Source: Ustilaginoidea virens
Lineage: Eukaryota > Ascomycota > Sordariomycetes > Hypocreales > Clavicipitaceae
DNA length: 64,000 bases
NCBI RefSeq assembly: GCF_000687475.1
Contig: NC_057316.1
Span: 3,472,001 to 3,536,000, forward strand
Direction: 5' to 3'
Shown here: positions 22,145 to 33,985 of the stretch, piece by piece
Layout: every line of letters starts with the position of its first letter
How positions within the stretch are numbered: position 1 is the first letter of the stretch
Translations under genes and position numbers: made by a program
Notes under the pieces: model-generated
The model's input: the letters and a program-made list of their open reading frames with translations, nothing else
Database searches by the model: none
What the model was told of the DNA's origin: nothing

Positions 22145-24134
22145 TCATTGGTTCACAGCAGTAGCCTGATGCTGGGGGCGACTACCGCCATTGCCGCCAT
22201 TGCCGCCGTTACCGCTTCGGCCGTTGCGGCTAAAGGCTCCTCGGCCGCGGCCTCCTCGAACTCGATTGCGTCCGCGGTGGTTCCGGTATCCACCGTCAAC
22301 GCTGCCTTGCCCAAACGTCTCCATGTTCCTGCGCTGTTCTTCGCCTCTCCACTCCGCGCCGCCAGGTTTCTGGCCGCCGTTTTCGGCTCGCTCCTTGGCC
22401 TCGCTGGATATGTTGTCGAAGAACGATCTTGATTTATTGTAAGGTCCAGCCGCGTTGCTCGTACCGAGTCCAGACTTGTCCTCTGTTCGGACGCTCTTGG
22501 CAGGAGACACAACTGCGCCGCCGCTGCCGCCGCCGCCAGCACCGGCCTCTTTGGCAATTTGTTCCTTGTTGAACTTGGCATTGGATTGGGCGAAATCAAA
22601 GTCCGAATCCGGAACCTCCACCTTTGCGGCCCCTCCTTGTCGTACGCCACGGCCACGGCCGCGTCCGCTTGGAGCACTCTTGTTGGCGTTCACTCGCATC
22701 TCATTGACTTTTTTCGTCAAGTTGTCCATGGCAGTGCTCCCGCTGCCTTCCAGTTGCGCCATCGCTAAGGCGACAGCAGCTCTAGCAGCGTTGGTGGCAT
22801 CCTCAACGCTACTTGGCGCCGTGTTGGATGGACCTTTGGCGTTGGCATTGGCTGGCCTCCCCGTGTTCGGGAGTTGGAACGGTTTCGCCGTCGATCCAGT
22901 CAGAGGTAGTGCCGGTGTAGGGCGAGTGTTGCGGCTAGTGGCTGCCGGCGCAGGTACTGACCCATTTTTCAAACTCGTAGCAACAGCCTTCACGTCCTCA
23001 GCAGAGGGCTTGGATTCCACTGGCGGCTTCGGCGCATTGACAACTTGGCGTGCAGCCTGAGCCAGAGAATTGGGCTCGGTAGGAACCGGGGCAGGGGCTT
23101 TGGCTTGCTCTACAGCAGCAGCTGGTTTGGAATCCTGAGTAGGGCCTGAAGAGGGTGCTCGTTGTGGCCCATCAGCTGCCGGATTACCGCCAGGTCCTGG
23201 AGGAAACTGAGGGCTACTCCAAGCTCCGGGGGCTCCGGTGGCTGCAGGGACTGTAGGGGCTCCAGGCGGATAGCTTTGACCAGTGGGGAACCATCCAGGA
23301 GGAGGCGGATACGGAACTCCCGCAAATCCAGGTCCGGGCATTTGACCGGGCGGGCCGCCACGTCCCCACGAGCCAGGCGGCGGTGGTGCTGAGCCGCCGT
23401 AAAAGTTATTCTGTGGCGGGTAAGGGTGGTGAAACCCGCCACGGCCTTGTGGACCAGGTCGGTTTTGTGACTGAGTAGAATCTCTGGCTCGAACCTTGGC
23501 CATCATAGTCAGTTCATTTTTCCTGAAAACAGAGCAATAGCTCCCCGAGCAGGAAAAGAAACATGAAATATAGGTCCATGATCAGAAGGAAGGCAACGGA
23601 AATTTCGACATTGTTTTTTTGCGCTTTTCCGACGTGACAAATGTTTACATCCGCAATGGTTCATCATACATGGAAGGGTGGTGGCAAGAAAAGTACAGGT
23701 GCAAGAGCCTAGACTTACTCCGACAATGGCAGGGTCATTGGGCATGACAGGGGGTTTGGTCTCCTTGATGCCAGGGTGCTCTTCGATTCGCAGATCCTTC
23801 ACGTCGCTGCCACGGAAGACGATGTATTCATAGACCTGGTCTGACGGTGAGATCTCCTCTTGAGGTCTTCCTCTCCGACCTTCTGTGCCGTAAGAACGGA
23901 CATTCTCGAGGGATACCGTTGAGTCGTCCGAATTTATTTCATGCAGAGTCCCCACATAGCTTGGCACGGGGCTAATCAGTTATTGGCTCGAGTGTTGCTG
24001 AGCAGATATGCGTACCGAATATCACTCTTGGATATGAGCGAAATGCGAGAGCTATTTGACGAGAGGTCAGACTATGTGCGAGGCCCTTGCGTGAGAAAGA
24101 CCGGTTGCTCAGCGTACCCAAGAAATTCAGACAT
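22145..24134 (-). CDS. scd6: LSM14/Scd6 (Sum2) family mRNP protein
   Basis: Four exons: 24134-24118, 24051-24016, 23959-23719 and 23494-22145; introns of 66, 56 and 224 bp have GT-AG ends and keep frame for 547 residues. Exons 1-3 encode the LSm14-type domain: MSEFLGSRISLISKSDIRYV, then GTLHEINSDDSTVSLENVRS and YEYIVFRGSDVKDLRI. A Pro/Gly-rich spacer follows. Near residue 395 is the FDF motif (DSDFDFAQSNAKFNKEQ) that binds the DEAD-box helicase Dhh1/DDX6, near 455 an FFD box (YNKSRSFFDNISSEAKER), near 488 a TFG box, and at the end RGG repeats with GNGGNGG. This order is diagnostic of LSM14/Scd6/Rap55. These proteins repress translation by contacting eIF4G/eIF4E and promote decapping in P-bodies. 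The 3' splice site of the third intron (AAG) was chosen by frame and is slightly less certain. Confidence 0.93.
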
Positions 24135-25177
24135 GACTCTGGAGAGGCCACGTTGAGCACGCGCGGCAGCGAGAGACAAGAGGTACCAAAAAAAAAAAAA
24201 AAGAAAAAAAAACACAAGCAAACGACAAACTGCGGCAGTGTCAAAGAGGACAGCGTGCCAAAAGGGAAACGGGGGGGGAGTGCAGCAGGTTGGCGCCCTT
24301 TGGCATAGGCTGGCGCGGCAAAGTTGTGATGTTGGAGAAAAGGGAATTTGGTCAAGGAAAGATTTGTGTGTGGGTGGTGAGGCACAGGAGGAAAGAGGTG
24401 TTGGACTCTGGAGCTACCCCCACTCCAGACCCGGTCCGGGCCAATGCAACTGAGTTTTTCCGGTGGTGGCCCCACTGCACTGTGGAGTTCTGCTCGGCTC
24501 AGCCGGGCTGGGGGCTGGGGGCTGGCGAGGCGGTTCAGCTGTGCTGTGCTTGTGCCAGGCTGGTTGCGCCAAAACGGTTAGCGCTGGAGCAAACGCTGAG
24601 CTGCAGAGTACAGAAACGGCAATGGGTTCGTCAATTGTGAAGTCACGGTTCGAATCTCGAGTGGTTTCGTTCCGTTTGCATGCATCATTCTTAAGCTGGG
24701 CTCGCATTTCGGCGCGGTGTGCTGCTCCGTCTCCGTACCTCCCCGTACGCTTTCGATACGCACCGACACTCGTCATCCATTCCCCTATCCGCGAGTGACT
24801 GCCCGCGTTGATTGATGTATGCAGTGCTGAGAGTTGCACCGCGTTTGCATGTGGTGGAAGGGCCCGAGATTTGGATCAAGTCTGTGTGAAGACAGAGGCC
24901 GAAGGCCAATGAATGAATGAATGGGTCATTTTTACTCCGTACACTCTACCTCTAGCCATGTTCTGATGCGCGTTGGTGCACCAGTCGTCGTCTATGTCTT
25001 GCTCCTCCACAGTACGCGTGCGTATGCCAGCCACGCACGAATCTTGCTGGCACAGCAGAGAATGGCTTAACGAAGAGAAGATAAAAAATAAAAGCAAAGC
25101 AAAGCAATAAAGTTCAAAAGCCCAAGCCCTGTCGCCAGATCCAGCCCCAAAACTCCAAGCGTTGACATGACCCAAAA
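24135..25177. other. Spacer between Scd6 homologue and vti1
   Basis: A-rich tract 24187-24213 (with one G), a TACTCCGTA motif at 24933 and AATG tetranucleotide copies at about 24907-24922. A degenerate tRNA-like B box at about 24647 was rejected. No gene seen. Confidence 0.5.
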
Positions 25178-26049
25178 TCATCTGAACTTGCTGATTATGA
25201 CCGCCACAATCAAAAGTACCAAAACAGTAATGATGGCGATGGTAATCACCCGGTTTGTAGCCATTCTGCAGAAAAAAAACAACGTCAGCCTCTTTATGCT
25301 CGCCAGTGACAAAGGCAAGCCACCATACGGAGGCTGTAACCCCGTTGAGTGGGCCGTTACCTCCGAGCCATGCCTCTCAACGTCTTGACGCTTCTATCAA
25401 CATAGCCTTCGCTTCTTAGCAGGACGCTTTGCGTGTGCTGAATTCTGTTTCGTTGGATTTCCAAGTCGGCCAGCGTACTAGCGCCAACGGCCTCCGTTTC
25501 GTTGGCCAATGCCTGGCTGGCCTTCAATCGTTGAGTGCTTCTGTCCAGACGATCGGTGCCCGACAGCAGCTGCTGACGTTGCTCAAGATGCAGATCAGAT
25601 GATCCAGCAGGCTCATCAGTATAGCGGGTGCCGAACAGAGCGGCACGGTCTGAAGCAAGACCGGAGAGCTTTCGTCGGTGGGCGTCGATATCGGCTTCGT
25701 AGTTGCGAAATCGCTGGTTGACCTTTGCTCGCGACGAAGTGGGAATGTTTTGCTTTTCTAGACGCATGGAATCCAACTACAGAGGTGGACCATTTTTTTT
25801 TTTTTTGTGTTTCCCAATTAGCGTCCCATTTCCAAAGACACGCTGGCATTCTTGACAGGGAAAACGCACAAGTTCATCTGCCTCCTCCAAAGCCCGTTCC
25901 GCTTGTGCCACGGCGCTTTTACGAGCCTCGCCTGACAGCTCGGGGATCTGATCAAGTTTTTGCAGCAGGTCTGCTTGAACAAGCTTGAGCTCTGCTTCGT
26001 AAGAGCTGAATAGCTCAGAGCCAGCATCGGTATCAAGGGGATTGGACAT
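25178..26049 (-). CDS. vti1: v-SNARE Vti1
   Basis: Three exons, 26049-25870, 25776-25361 and 25265-25178; introns 93 and 95 bp, GT-AG, frame kept; 227 residues. The N-terminal three-helix domain begins MSNPLDTDAGSELFSSYEAE with LVQADLLQKLDQIPEL. The Qb-SNARE motif follows, with the zero-layer glutamine segment LADLEIQRNRIQHTQSVLL and then GYVDRSVKTLRGMARR. The small last exon supplies the membrane anchor MATNRVITIAIITVLVLLIV, ending ISKFR. Size and layout match Vti1, which acts in Golgi-to-endosome and vacuolar fusion. The upstream frame is open through a 12-bp repeat, but the MSNPL start is the conserved position. High confidence. Confidence 0.95.
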
Positions 26050-27904
26050 GCTGGCGGGCCAAATGGGCTGGAACAAGACTGGAGACAAGACTGGAGACAA
26101 GACTGGAGACAAGGCAGGCTGGTCGGCTGAAGGCAACAACAAAGGCAAAGGAAAGGCAAACGATCGCCGCGTTGAGCGTGAGATGGACGCCTACTGAGCC
26201 GAGAACAGTCTGATGCTCCAGAGGAACCACGTTTGTACTGTTGGTCGCAAGTTGACGTTCATGAGCAAGCAGGGTTGGCGATGTGACCGGAGTTCACGTT
26301 CACGAGCTGGATGTTGTTGTAAAGGCGGGTCCAGTCAGCAACCAGCCACAGGAGCGTTTCACGTGAGCAGATGCAAGGAGACTTGGTCCGTGCGTCGTCG
26401 ATGATAAGTTGCGACGGGGCTTGGCGTTTAGTTTTTCTTCCTCTTTCCTCCTCAAAGAAAGTTGAATTTCCCCCGGAGAATGAAGAAAACAGGCTGAGCG
26501 TCGTGATTCCATCACAGTGGCGCGTAGTTGTATTAGCCGGGCAGATGGAAGCAAGATTTCTTGCACGGCGCTCCAAGAATTGGCGACTCGTACCGACGTT
26601 GTCCGATCCCGTTGAGTGCCGACATGGCCATTACTATTCCAATTCAGAGATGGTAGGTAGCGCTCCAACCTCTCTCTACTCCGTACCTCACACCTGTACT
26701 CAAATCATGATTTTCTCGGGCGACGCACATGTCACGGGATGCGGCGGCAACGCGGCCATGTCGGTGTGCTCCCTGTAGGTGCTTTTGTTCTTGTTTTTCT
26801 GGCTGGTTGTTGATTGGTAGCTGTGTCCCGAGGCTCCCGAGGTCAAGGGCATACATGATTTAGGCACGATGCGTGAAAAGTTGAAATTGTTGGGGCATCC
26901 AGCAAGAGCAAGCCTGACTGACTGACCTGACTGACATGACTGTCTTGTCTGGGTCTGGTCACCGCTGTAGTTTAGCCGAGGCCTACATAGTCTGGTGCCA
27001 GCCAACGCTTGAGCCTTGAAGGGGGCTGGGGGCCTGGGCACAGCTACGGGGAGACCAAGTGCCCGTCGGTGCCAGGAGGTACCTAACCTAAAGTGGAGAA
27101 TACTTGCTGAGTCACTTTCACTCCGTAGGCCTACAGGTATGTGCCAGGTACCAGGAACAGGTCATCCATTCGGCCATTCGGCCATTCGGCTACGTCAATA
27201 ACGACCAATCGCCCTGGTCTAATTCGCGTGCCTTTTTCGCTTCGTCTTTTCGTCGCCCGCCAGTTTGGACTTTGGAGATTCATGTGCTCTGCATATGTCC
27301 TTGGCTTCTGCTTCTGTTGCCGTGCGATCTGCTTTGGCCGGCCCTGGACGCCATGACACGGCCGGAACATTCGTAAGTTGCTGCATGTGCGCATCTGCTT
27401 CTGCATCTGCTTACGGCTTGCTCCCTCGAAGTCCCCTTTCCTCGGCGACGTCATCGAATCACATCTGGCTGTGCAATCTCTCTGCAGCTGCAGCTGGCTG
27501 CTGCATTCAACGGCGCCACATGTTTTATCAAGTTTATCACGGTCCCATGCTCCCGTGTTTCCCTGGTTCTCTCTTGTTTCCATGTTTCCATGTTCCATGG
27601 TTCCCTTGTTCCTCTCCCTCTCCCTCTCTCTTCTGGCCAACCGATTCCACGTCGGCCATCCCGCACGTTGCCGGTTGATGTTCTTTGGCCTTGACTTGAT
27701 CAAATCTCCTTCCAAAAGACTTGTCTTGGATCTTTTTGCCTCTCTCCACGCATTTTTCCTTCTTCTTCCCGTTCGACACCTCATCTCTCTCTTCCCCTCT
27801 TAATTGTGACTATTTTATTCATTCATTCATTCATTCATTGATTTATTTATTCATTCATCATTGCTATTCGTCGTGTTCCCATCGGCCAGCAGCGTAGGGG
27901 ACCA
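26050..27904. other. Divergent spacer, vti1 / amine oxidase
   Basis: Holds the two promoters. A 12-bp GACAAGACTGGA array (about 26072-26113) sits just upstream of the vti1 ATG, a TACTCCGTA motif is at 26677, CTGACTGAC-type repeats at about 26913-26943, and ATTC tetranucleotides at about 27813-27839, 65 bp before the amine oxidase start. No gene seen. Confidence 0.5.
26072..26113. repeat. 12-bp direct repeat upstream of vti1
   Basis: About 3.5 copies of GACAAGACTGGA in the vti1 leader. In frame with vti1 it would encode LSPV repeats if an upstream start were used. Confidence 0.8.
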
Positions 27905-29613
27905 ATGAGTCGGTTGGCTAACTGTTCTGCCAGAAAAAAGGTAGCCATCGTCGGCAGCGGTTGTGCAGGAATAGCTGCTCTTTGGGCTCTGAACAGAACG
28001 TACCACGATGTCTACTTGTTTGAAGCTGCAGACCGCCTGGGTGGTCATACCAACACCGTTCGGTGGAAAGCAGGAAAGTACTCTACCGCTGTCGATACGG
28101 GATTCATCGTCTTGAACACTGCGACGTATCGTGAGTCTATCTGAGCAGGCCATCCATCCTATCTTGGAACCATCATCTCCCTCCTCTTTACTGATGCCGT
28201 GTTTCCCCCCGTGTTCAGCAAACTTTATCAATTTCCTGAAAAAGATCAGCGTAGCAACTGAACCAACAGAAATGTCATTCGGAGTCTCAAGGGATCATGG
28301 GTTGTTTGAATGGGCCGGCACCAGTCTCGGTGCTATATTCTGCCAGCGAAAAAATCTCTTTTCCTTGCGCATGTGGAGGATGATCTTTGACATTGTTCGA
28401 TTTAACCAATTCGCGCTCGACCTCTTAATCAACGAGGGAGAAGAAGATGCCGTCAAGGAGACGGACGACATTCTTCAGTCTGTTGGCGAAACCGAGACCA
28501 TTGGCGACTACCTAGATCGAGAGGGGTACTCGGAAGCTTTTCGAGACGACTATCTCATCCCAATGACAGCAGCTGTGTGGAGCACTAGTCCGGACAAGTG
28601 CAGTCTAGAGTTTCCCGTACTGACGCTGGTTCGATTTCTGTAAGCAGGGCTGCGATGGTGTGCTACGCTTTGAACGGTGACGACGGACTGACACAGCGGG
28701 CAGGTGGAATCATCACCTCCTTTCCACCATAGCTGCTCGACCAGACTGGCTTACCTTGAAGGAAGGATCGCAGTCATACATTGATGCCGTCATGAAGGGT
28801 TTCCCTCCCAACCACCTGTTTCTCAAAACTGCGGTGAGACGCCTCTCACACGACCAAGGTGGCAGTGTCGTCCTACACTTGGAGAATGGAAAGACGGCCA
28901 CTTTTGACCACGTCATCTTGGCCACGCACGGTGACCAGGCATTGTCCATACTCGGACCCTCGGCAACGAAGCAAGAACGCGACGTCCTGTCGTGCTTCCA
29001 AACGACGCAGAACGAAGCGGTCCTACATTCGGACCTGACTCTGATGCCGCGTAATCGCAAGGCCTGGTCGAGCTGGAATTATCTCACCCTGTCCTCCCCT
29101 TCCAAGGCCAGTGTCGACCAGGTGTCTCTCACGTACAACATGAACATATTGCAGCACATCCCTCGAGATCCCTTTGGTGACGTTCTCGTAACCTTGAATC
29201 CCTTGCATCGGCCCCGGGCCGCCTTGACAAGGGCCCGATTCTTTTACTCGCATCCGCTGTACACCCCGGCGGCCATTCGCGCCCAAAGGTTTCTAAAGCA
29301 CATACAGAATAAGCGGGGAATCAGCTATGCCGGGGCCTGGACCAAGTACGGTTTTCACGAAGACGGTTTCAGCAGCGGCCTGCTCGTGGCGCAACAACAC
29401 CTCGGCGCCAGACTTCCGTTTGAGTTCAAAGACTCAACCTACAGCCGGGGGAAGAGGCCAAAGCTGGGCCTGTTGGACCACCTTGCGCGACTGCTTATCC
29501 TGCTGATACAAGTCTTTGTGGTGCAGATTTCGGAACGCCTTGCCGGCACAGACAGTCGATCCGTTAAAGCCCGACTCGGCGGCGGCGTCAAGTTGAGACG
29601 GGCCCAGGATTGA
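27905..29613 (+). CDS. FAD-dependent amine oxidase-like protein
   Basis: Three exons, 27905-28130, 28219-28639 and 28704-29613; introns of 88 and 64 bp, GT-AG, frame kept; 518 residues. The dinucleotide-binding site VAIVGSGCAGIAALWAL is near the N-terminus, with FEAADRLGGHTNTV as the second FAD-contact motif, followed by VDTGFIVLN. The rest resembles the NAD/FAD-binding proteins often annotated as amine oxidase or cyclopropane-fatty-acid-linked flavoproteins (blocks NFLKKISVATEPTEMSFGVS, HVILATHGDQALSIL and GISYAGAWTKYGFHEDGFSS). The C-terminus has a hydrophobic helix (LLDHLARLLILLIQVFVVQI), suggesting membrane association. The substrate is unknown; no methyltransferase or desaturase partner lies beside it here. 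Confidence 0.88.
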
Positions 29614-30263
29614 GACCCCCGGATAATTCGCGTATTTCGCTTCCGGGGGTTTTTTTTTTTTTTTTTTTTTTGGGTTGTAAGCCTTCTGCACATGTACATG
29701 CGTTTTCCTGCCAAGGAAAACAGGTAAATATTTCGGCGCATTGTACGGATTTTACAGGTTGGCCGATTCTCTGCGTAGCTTTCAGTGGTCCTGCTTCCTT
29801 GCAACGGGTCAGATTCCATGGCCGTTTCACGACATGTTACTGCAACCGAGCGTGACTTCTACAGCGCGTGTAATGAGGCCATGGGCAGATTCCATCTCAA
29901 CTTGAGAGCAAGCCTGGCGGGCATTCGACCCTGACCTGACTATTCGCGGCGGAAAACATTCATCTTCTCTCCGTTATTTTATGTTATTTTATGTTAGTTT
30001 CTTCGTATTTAATTTGACTCGTTTAAGAAAGTCATGTTCTTTCCCCCCCGTGAACTGCATTGCAAAGCGGCCACCGTTGTCCACCAGCTTTGCTCTCCGT
30101 GCGCGGGTGTTGCTCGTTGTCAATGGCGCTGTGGATCCACGCCCAACCCCCGACTCGGAACTTCTCCAGACTCGAGACTCCAGACGTCGTCCAACCGGCT
30201 CAACCGTCTAGCCCGTCTAGCCTTTGCCGCATTGCGGCTCCAGGCTCCCCTCACGGCATCGCA
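29614..30263. other. Spacer between amine oxidase and cox11
   Basis: A T run (29650-29671) begins 37 bp past the amine oxidase stop. The remainder, including T-rich DNA near 29970-30010, shows no gene. Confidence 0.5.
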
Positions 30264-30650
30264 ATGAACCCTCTGCCCCGGCTCTCGCGCGCGGCAGCCC
30301 AATCCCCACGGGCCTGCTCCCTCTGCCGCCACGCCCGTCCGCCGCCGCCGCCGTCGCCGCGAACCAACCCCCCCCGACGAAACGCTTCCTCGACGCCGCC
30401 TCGCCAGCACCTGCCGCCGCCGTCCATGGCGCAGATCCGCGCCCACTATGACCGGAAGAACAAAAGCGTTGCGTATGACGAACGGCTCGGGCCCGCCACA
30501 TAAAAACCAATCAAGCGCGAGAAGAAGAGCCTGAAACTCATCCCTCATTCTCTAGATACTACACCATGAGCGTCATCGTCGGCACCGTCGCCCTGGCATA
30601 CGGCTCCGTGCCCCTGTACAAAATGGTAAATCGAGCGTTTCCCGCACAAA

Positions 30651-30691
<41 letters not shown>

Positions 30692-31268
30692 GATTCCGCG
30701 CCCCCCCCCCCCTTGCCCTCCTCCTCTTGTTGTTTTCGCTCCCCCCCCCCCCCCCCCCCCACCCACCGCAGGATGTGAATGAATGACTGACCTTGGGGTC
30801 GCGAGGTCTGTCAAACCGTCGGCTGGGGCGGAACGCCCATCCGCGTCTCGGGCGGCGGCTCCGAAACCGACTTGGCCGGCCGCCTCGTGCCCGTCACGTC
30901 GGCCAACCGCATCAAGGTCACCTTCAACGCCTCCGTGTCGGACGAGCTGCCGTGGAAGTTTGTCCCCCAGCAGCGCGAGGTCAGCGTCCTGCCGGGCGAG
31001 ACGGCCCTGGCCTTCTACAAGGCCACCAACCGGGGCACCAAGGACATCATCGGCGTCGCCACCTACAGCGTCACCCCGGCCCAGTGCGCGCCGTACTTTA
31101 GCAAGATCCAGTGCTTCTGCTTCGAGGAGCAGCGGCTCAACGCCGGCGAGGAAGTCGACATGCCCGTCTTTTTCTACCTCGACCCGGATCTGCTCAACGA
31201 CCTCAACATGAAGGGCGTGCAGACGGTCACTCTGAGCTATACCTTTTTCAGTCAGTTTTTTTCTTCTT

Positions 31269-31313
<45 letters not shown>

Positions 31314-31342
31314 TCTTATTTGGTTCACATGTACTATATATG

Positions 31343-31373
<31 letters not shown>

Positions 31374-31505
31374 CTATATATCCATGTTCCCTCGCCCACA
31401 CCCATGTACGCATTCGGTTGCTGCGCTTTTGCTGACCTGGCCATCTGTGCAATAGAAGCGCGCTACGACAACAACGGCAAATTCAAGGCTCCGGCCATGG
31501 TCTGA
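30264..31505 (+). CDS. cox11: Cytochrome c oxidase assembly protein Cox11
   Basis: Four exons, 30264-30472, 30556-30625, 30806-31250 and 31456-31505; all introns GT-AG; 257 residues. The N-terminus MNPLPRLSRAAAQSPRACSL is Arg-rich and lacks acids, as expected of a mitochondrial presequence. Then come IRAHYDRKNKSVAYYT, the single membrane segment MSVIVGTVALAYGSVPLYKM and the intermembrane-space domain starting VCQTVGWGGTPIRV. The copper-binding CFCF motif is at residues 196-199 (KIQCFCFEEQRLNAGEEVDM), followed by MPVFFYLDPDLL. Cox11 inserts copper into the CuB site of Cox1. Intron 2 holds GA and C runs and intron 3 a 36-base A run plus a TA microsatellite. Upstream Met codons exist, so the exact start is less certain than the family. 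Confidence 0.94.
30655..30760. repeat. GA repeat and two poly-C runs in cox11 intron 2
   Basis: (GA)n at about 30655-30685, C at about 30702-30712 and a 20-base C run at 30741-30760, all within intron 2 (30626-30805). Confidence 0.85.
31276..31384. repeat. Poly-A run and TA microsatellite in cox11 intron 3
   Basis: An A run of about 36 bases (31276-31311), then TA-rich repeats at about 31334-31384, inside intron 3 (31251-31455). Confidence 0.88.
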
Positions 31506-32108
31506 TTGCAAGCAATGTTTCGGTGCGCGTGGCTGTCAAAAAGGTGGTCTACGGCCCGGCCCTTTCTTTTCACAAGGAGGCTCCCGGTTCGCGCGCGAGG
31601 CCGAGTTTGCGTTCAAATGATGTGGCGACGCTGTTGTGCAAAGTGTACATTTTGAAAAGGCTCGTGGCTAGGGTGCGCGTTTCTAGTCACTTGCCACCGT
31701 GCAGTATAAAATCACCAACATGAGGGATGATAGATAGACCGCCCTTCTCTTCCATTCGCCCCCGTCCAGCTGCTCCTCCGCGCCGTTTGTCGTCGAGTCT
31801 ACCTTGGCTGACGTGTCCGTGGTTCCAAAGCTTCTTTGCAAATGTCGACGCTGCCAAACGAAACGATTGCCTGCCCTCGACTTGGCTTAGCTCAGCCTGC
31901 AAGCCGGGGGGTTGCGCACCCCGCAGCCAAGCAGCCAGTCAAGGCCCGTCACGTGGTATCCACCCCTCGCCTAATGTTCGCCCACAACCCAACACACAGT
32001 TTTTACATTCCACCTAAACATCTGGCGATCCGAGTTCCCTTCTTATTTCTCGTCCTTCATCGCCCAACGCCGAACCCCTCGCCCCGCTCGTCAGCTTCCT
32101 CCATCGCA
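31506..32108. other. Spacer between cox11 and uL24 genes
   Basis: Promoter and leader of the ribosomal protein gene; pyrimidine-rich near 32030-32100. No gene seen. Confidence 0.5.
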
Positions 32109-32663
32109 ATGGCCAAGGTCAGCAAGAGTAAGTTCAAACAGAATCCCAGCCTATCCTGAGGAATTTCGCGTCTGACATCTCATCTCTCGACAGACGTTGC
32201 GTCTTCCCGACGCAAGAGCCGCGCCGCTCACTTCAAGGCCCCCTCCAGCCAGCGCCGTGTTATCATGAGTGCCCCCCTCAGCAAGGAGCTGCGCGAGAAG
32301 TACAACGTAAGCTGCCGCCGCAATGCCTACACCAAGGTCCACTGCCAAAGACGGGGGCAAAATCACCAACTGACCCGCGTACAGGTTCGTAGCATCCCCA
32401 TCCGCAAGGACGACGAGGTCACCATCGTCCGTGGCTCCAACAAGGGGCGCGAGGGCAAGGTCACCTCCGTGTACCGCCTCAAATACGTCATCCATGTTGA
32501 GCGAATCACCCGCGACAAGGCCTCCGGCCAGTCCGTTCCCCTGGGCCTGCACCCATCCAACGTTGTCATTACCAAGCTCAAGCTCGACAAGGACCGTGAG
32601 GACATACTGGCTCGCTCCAAGGTTGGCCGTGAGCTGTCCGCCAACAACAAAGTCTCGGCTTAA
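32109..32663 (+). CDS. rpl26: 60S ribosomal protein uL24 (L26)
   Basis: Three exons, 32109-32127, 32194-32306 and 32385-32663, all GT-AG; 136 residues. Starts [20 protein letters not shown], then [20 protein letters not shown], the KOW-type core [20 protein letters not shown] with [20 protein letters not shown], and [20 protein letters not shown] at the C-terminal part. uL24 is an early-assembling large-subunit protein near the exit tunnel. The short first exon followed by an intron right after the first few codons is typical of ribosomal protein genes. Intron 2 (32307-32384) is 78 bp, a multiple of 3, with no in-frame stop; the spliced form matches the family. Confidence 0.97.
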
Positions 32664-33985
32664 GTCCGCTTGACCGCTCATAAAACAAACACCAAAAATC
32701 TCTTCTTTTTTTCATGACCGCTTGGCAATGGCGTGTTGGCACAAAATGGGAATCAACTTGGGCAAGGAATGAGCATGCTGCTCCGGCGTTTTTGCATGCC
32801 CTGCATTTCGACTTCTTTTCTGATGCAGGGTTGGCCTATGGCCAGGTAGAAGAATGGAGAATTTCATTCTCAATGGCCATTTCACCAACTTGTGAAATGC
32901 TCCATGGGAGGCGTTTCCCGAAGTCAATCTGCCCTATGCCAGACGTGTGACGTGCGTGTCTGCCGACCGACCCTGAACCTGAAAGCTGCAGCACAGCTAC
33001 TCTTTTCTTCTGCGTCAATTTGGGGTCGATCTGGTCAAATCATGGACTGGCACAGCCCACTCTCAGAAAACTCCGTAGATTTTGTCGGCAAAGACAAAAA
33101 CGCTGTAAACCTTTCCGCTAGGATATCTCCGCGTCAACCACAAAGCCCATGGTTTTCGAGGTATACGACTGGCGAAGATCAACCCCAGTAGGAGCCATTT
33201 ATACTATCACCAGTCTTCTACTCTTGCCCGAAGATTTTCTCCGAAAATGAATCCATGAGGATGGAAATTTGATGGCAAGGTACATGGATAGAGCCATCCC
33301 GTACTACGGTACACTTGTCTTGTCGCAGTTTGTCGCAGTTTGTGTCGCTGCTGCTGCCCATGTCTGCGTGCGCTCCGAAATGCCAATACTCCTCAGCTTT
33401 AGAAAATACATCTCGTTGTCTATTGTCTATCGGTTCTTCCCCTTGCACGGGCAAATAGCTAGTCCTACTCTACACTCTAATCTACACTGAAGCTTCGTAA
33501 GTGGCAGGCGAATGCGAGCATTCACTTTCCTCGAGACTGCATCAACGCCTCTCCTTGGTCAGCATTGAAAAATCCAGCGCCAAAGGTGCTATATGCCCTT
33601 ATCATGCTGCAAGATAAGAAACGACGATCCCGGTCTGGTCCGTTCCTCGTCAAATCAAATTAATCGATATGCAACATGTTGGTTAGTCTCATGGCGCCCT
33701 CATAGCTCAGCAAAAAAGTTTTCTGCAGGCGTATAAGAGATACATGTTCCTGTTCTGACCCAAGCCTACGTAGCTCGTCAAATGTAACGAATTCGCAATG
33801 TAAGTTATACAAAAGCCAACCAGGGTGGGGCTGGCGAGGTACTTATACGGTTTGTAAGCATGAAAGCAATAATGAATGCTCACCATAGAGCTTTTGCCGA
33901 TTCTCAACTTTTGAAAACAGAGGGGGGCGTGGGCAAGGCCAAACCGCAACTCTTTGAAGGCAAATGACCCGTGATGTTGGCACTT
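32664..33985. other. Convergent spacer after uL24
   Basis: Lies between a plus-strand gene and a minus-strand gene, so it holds two 3' ends. Short frames only, no recognisable product and no long simple repeat. Confidence 0.5.

Noticed and set aside
24600..24680. tRNA-like B box (GGTTCGAATC) near 24647
   Set aside because: The T stem does not pair and no matching acceptor or anticodon stem can be built around it.
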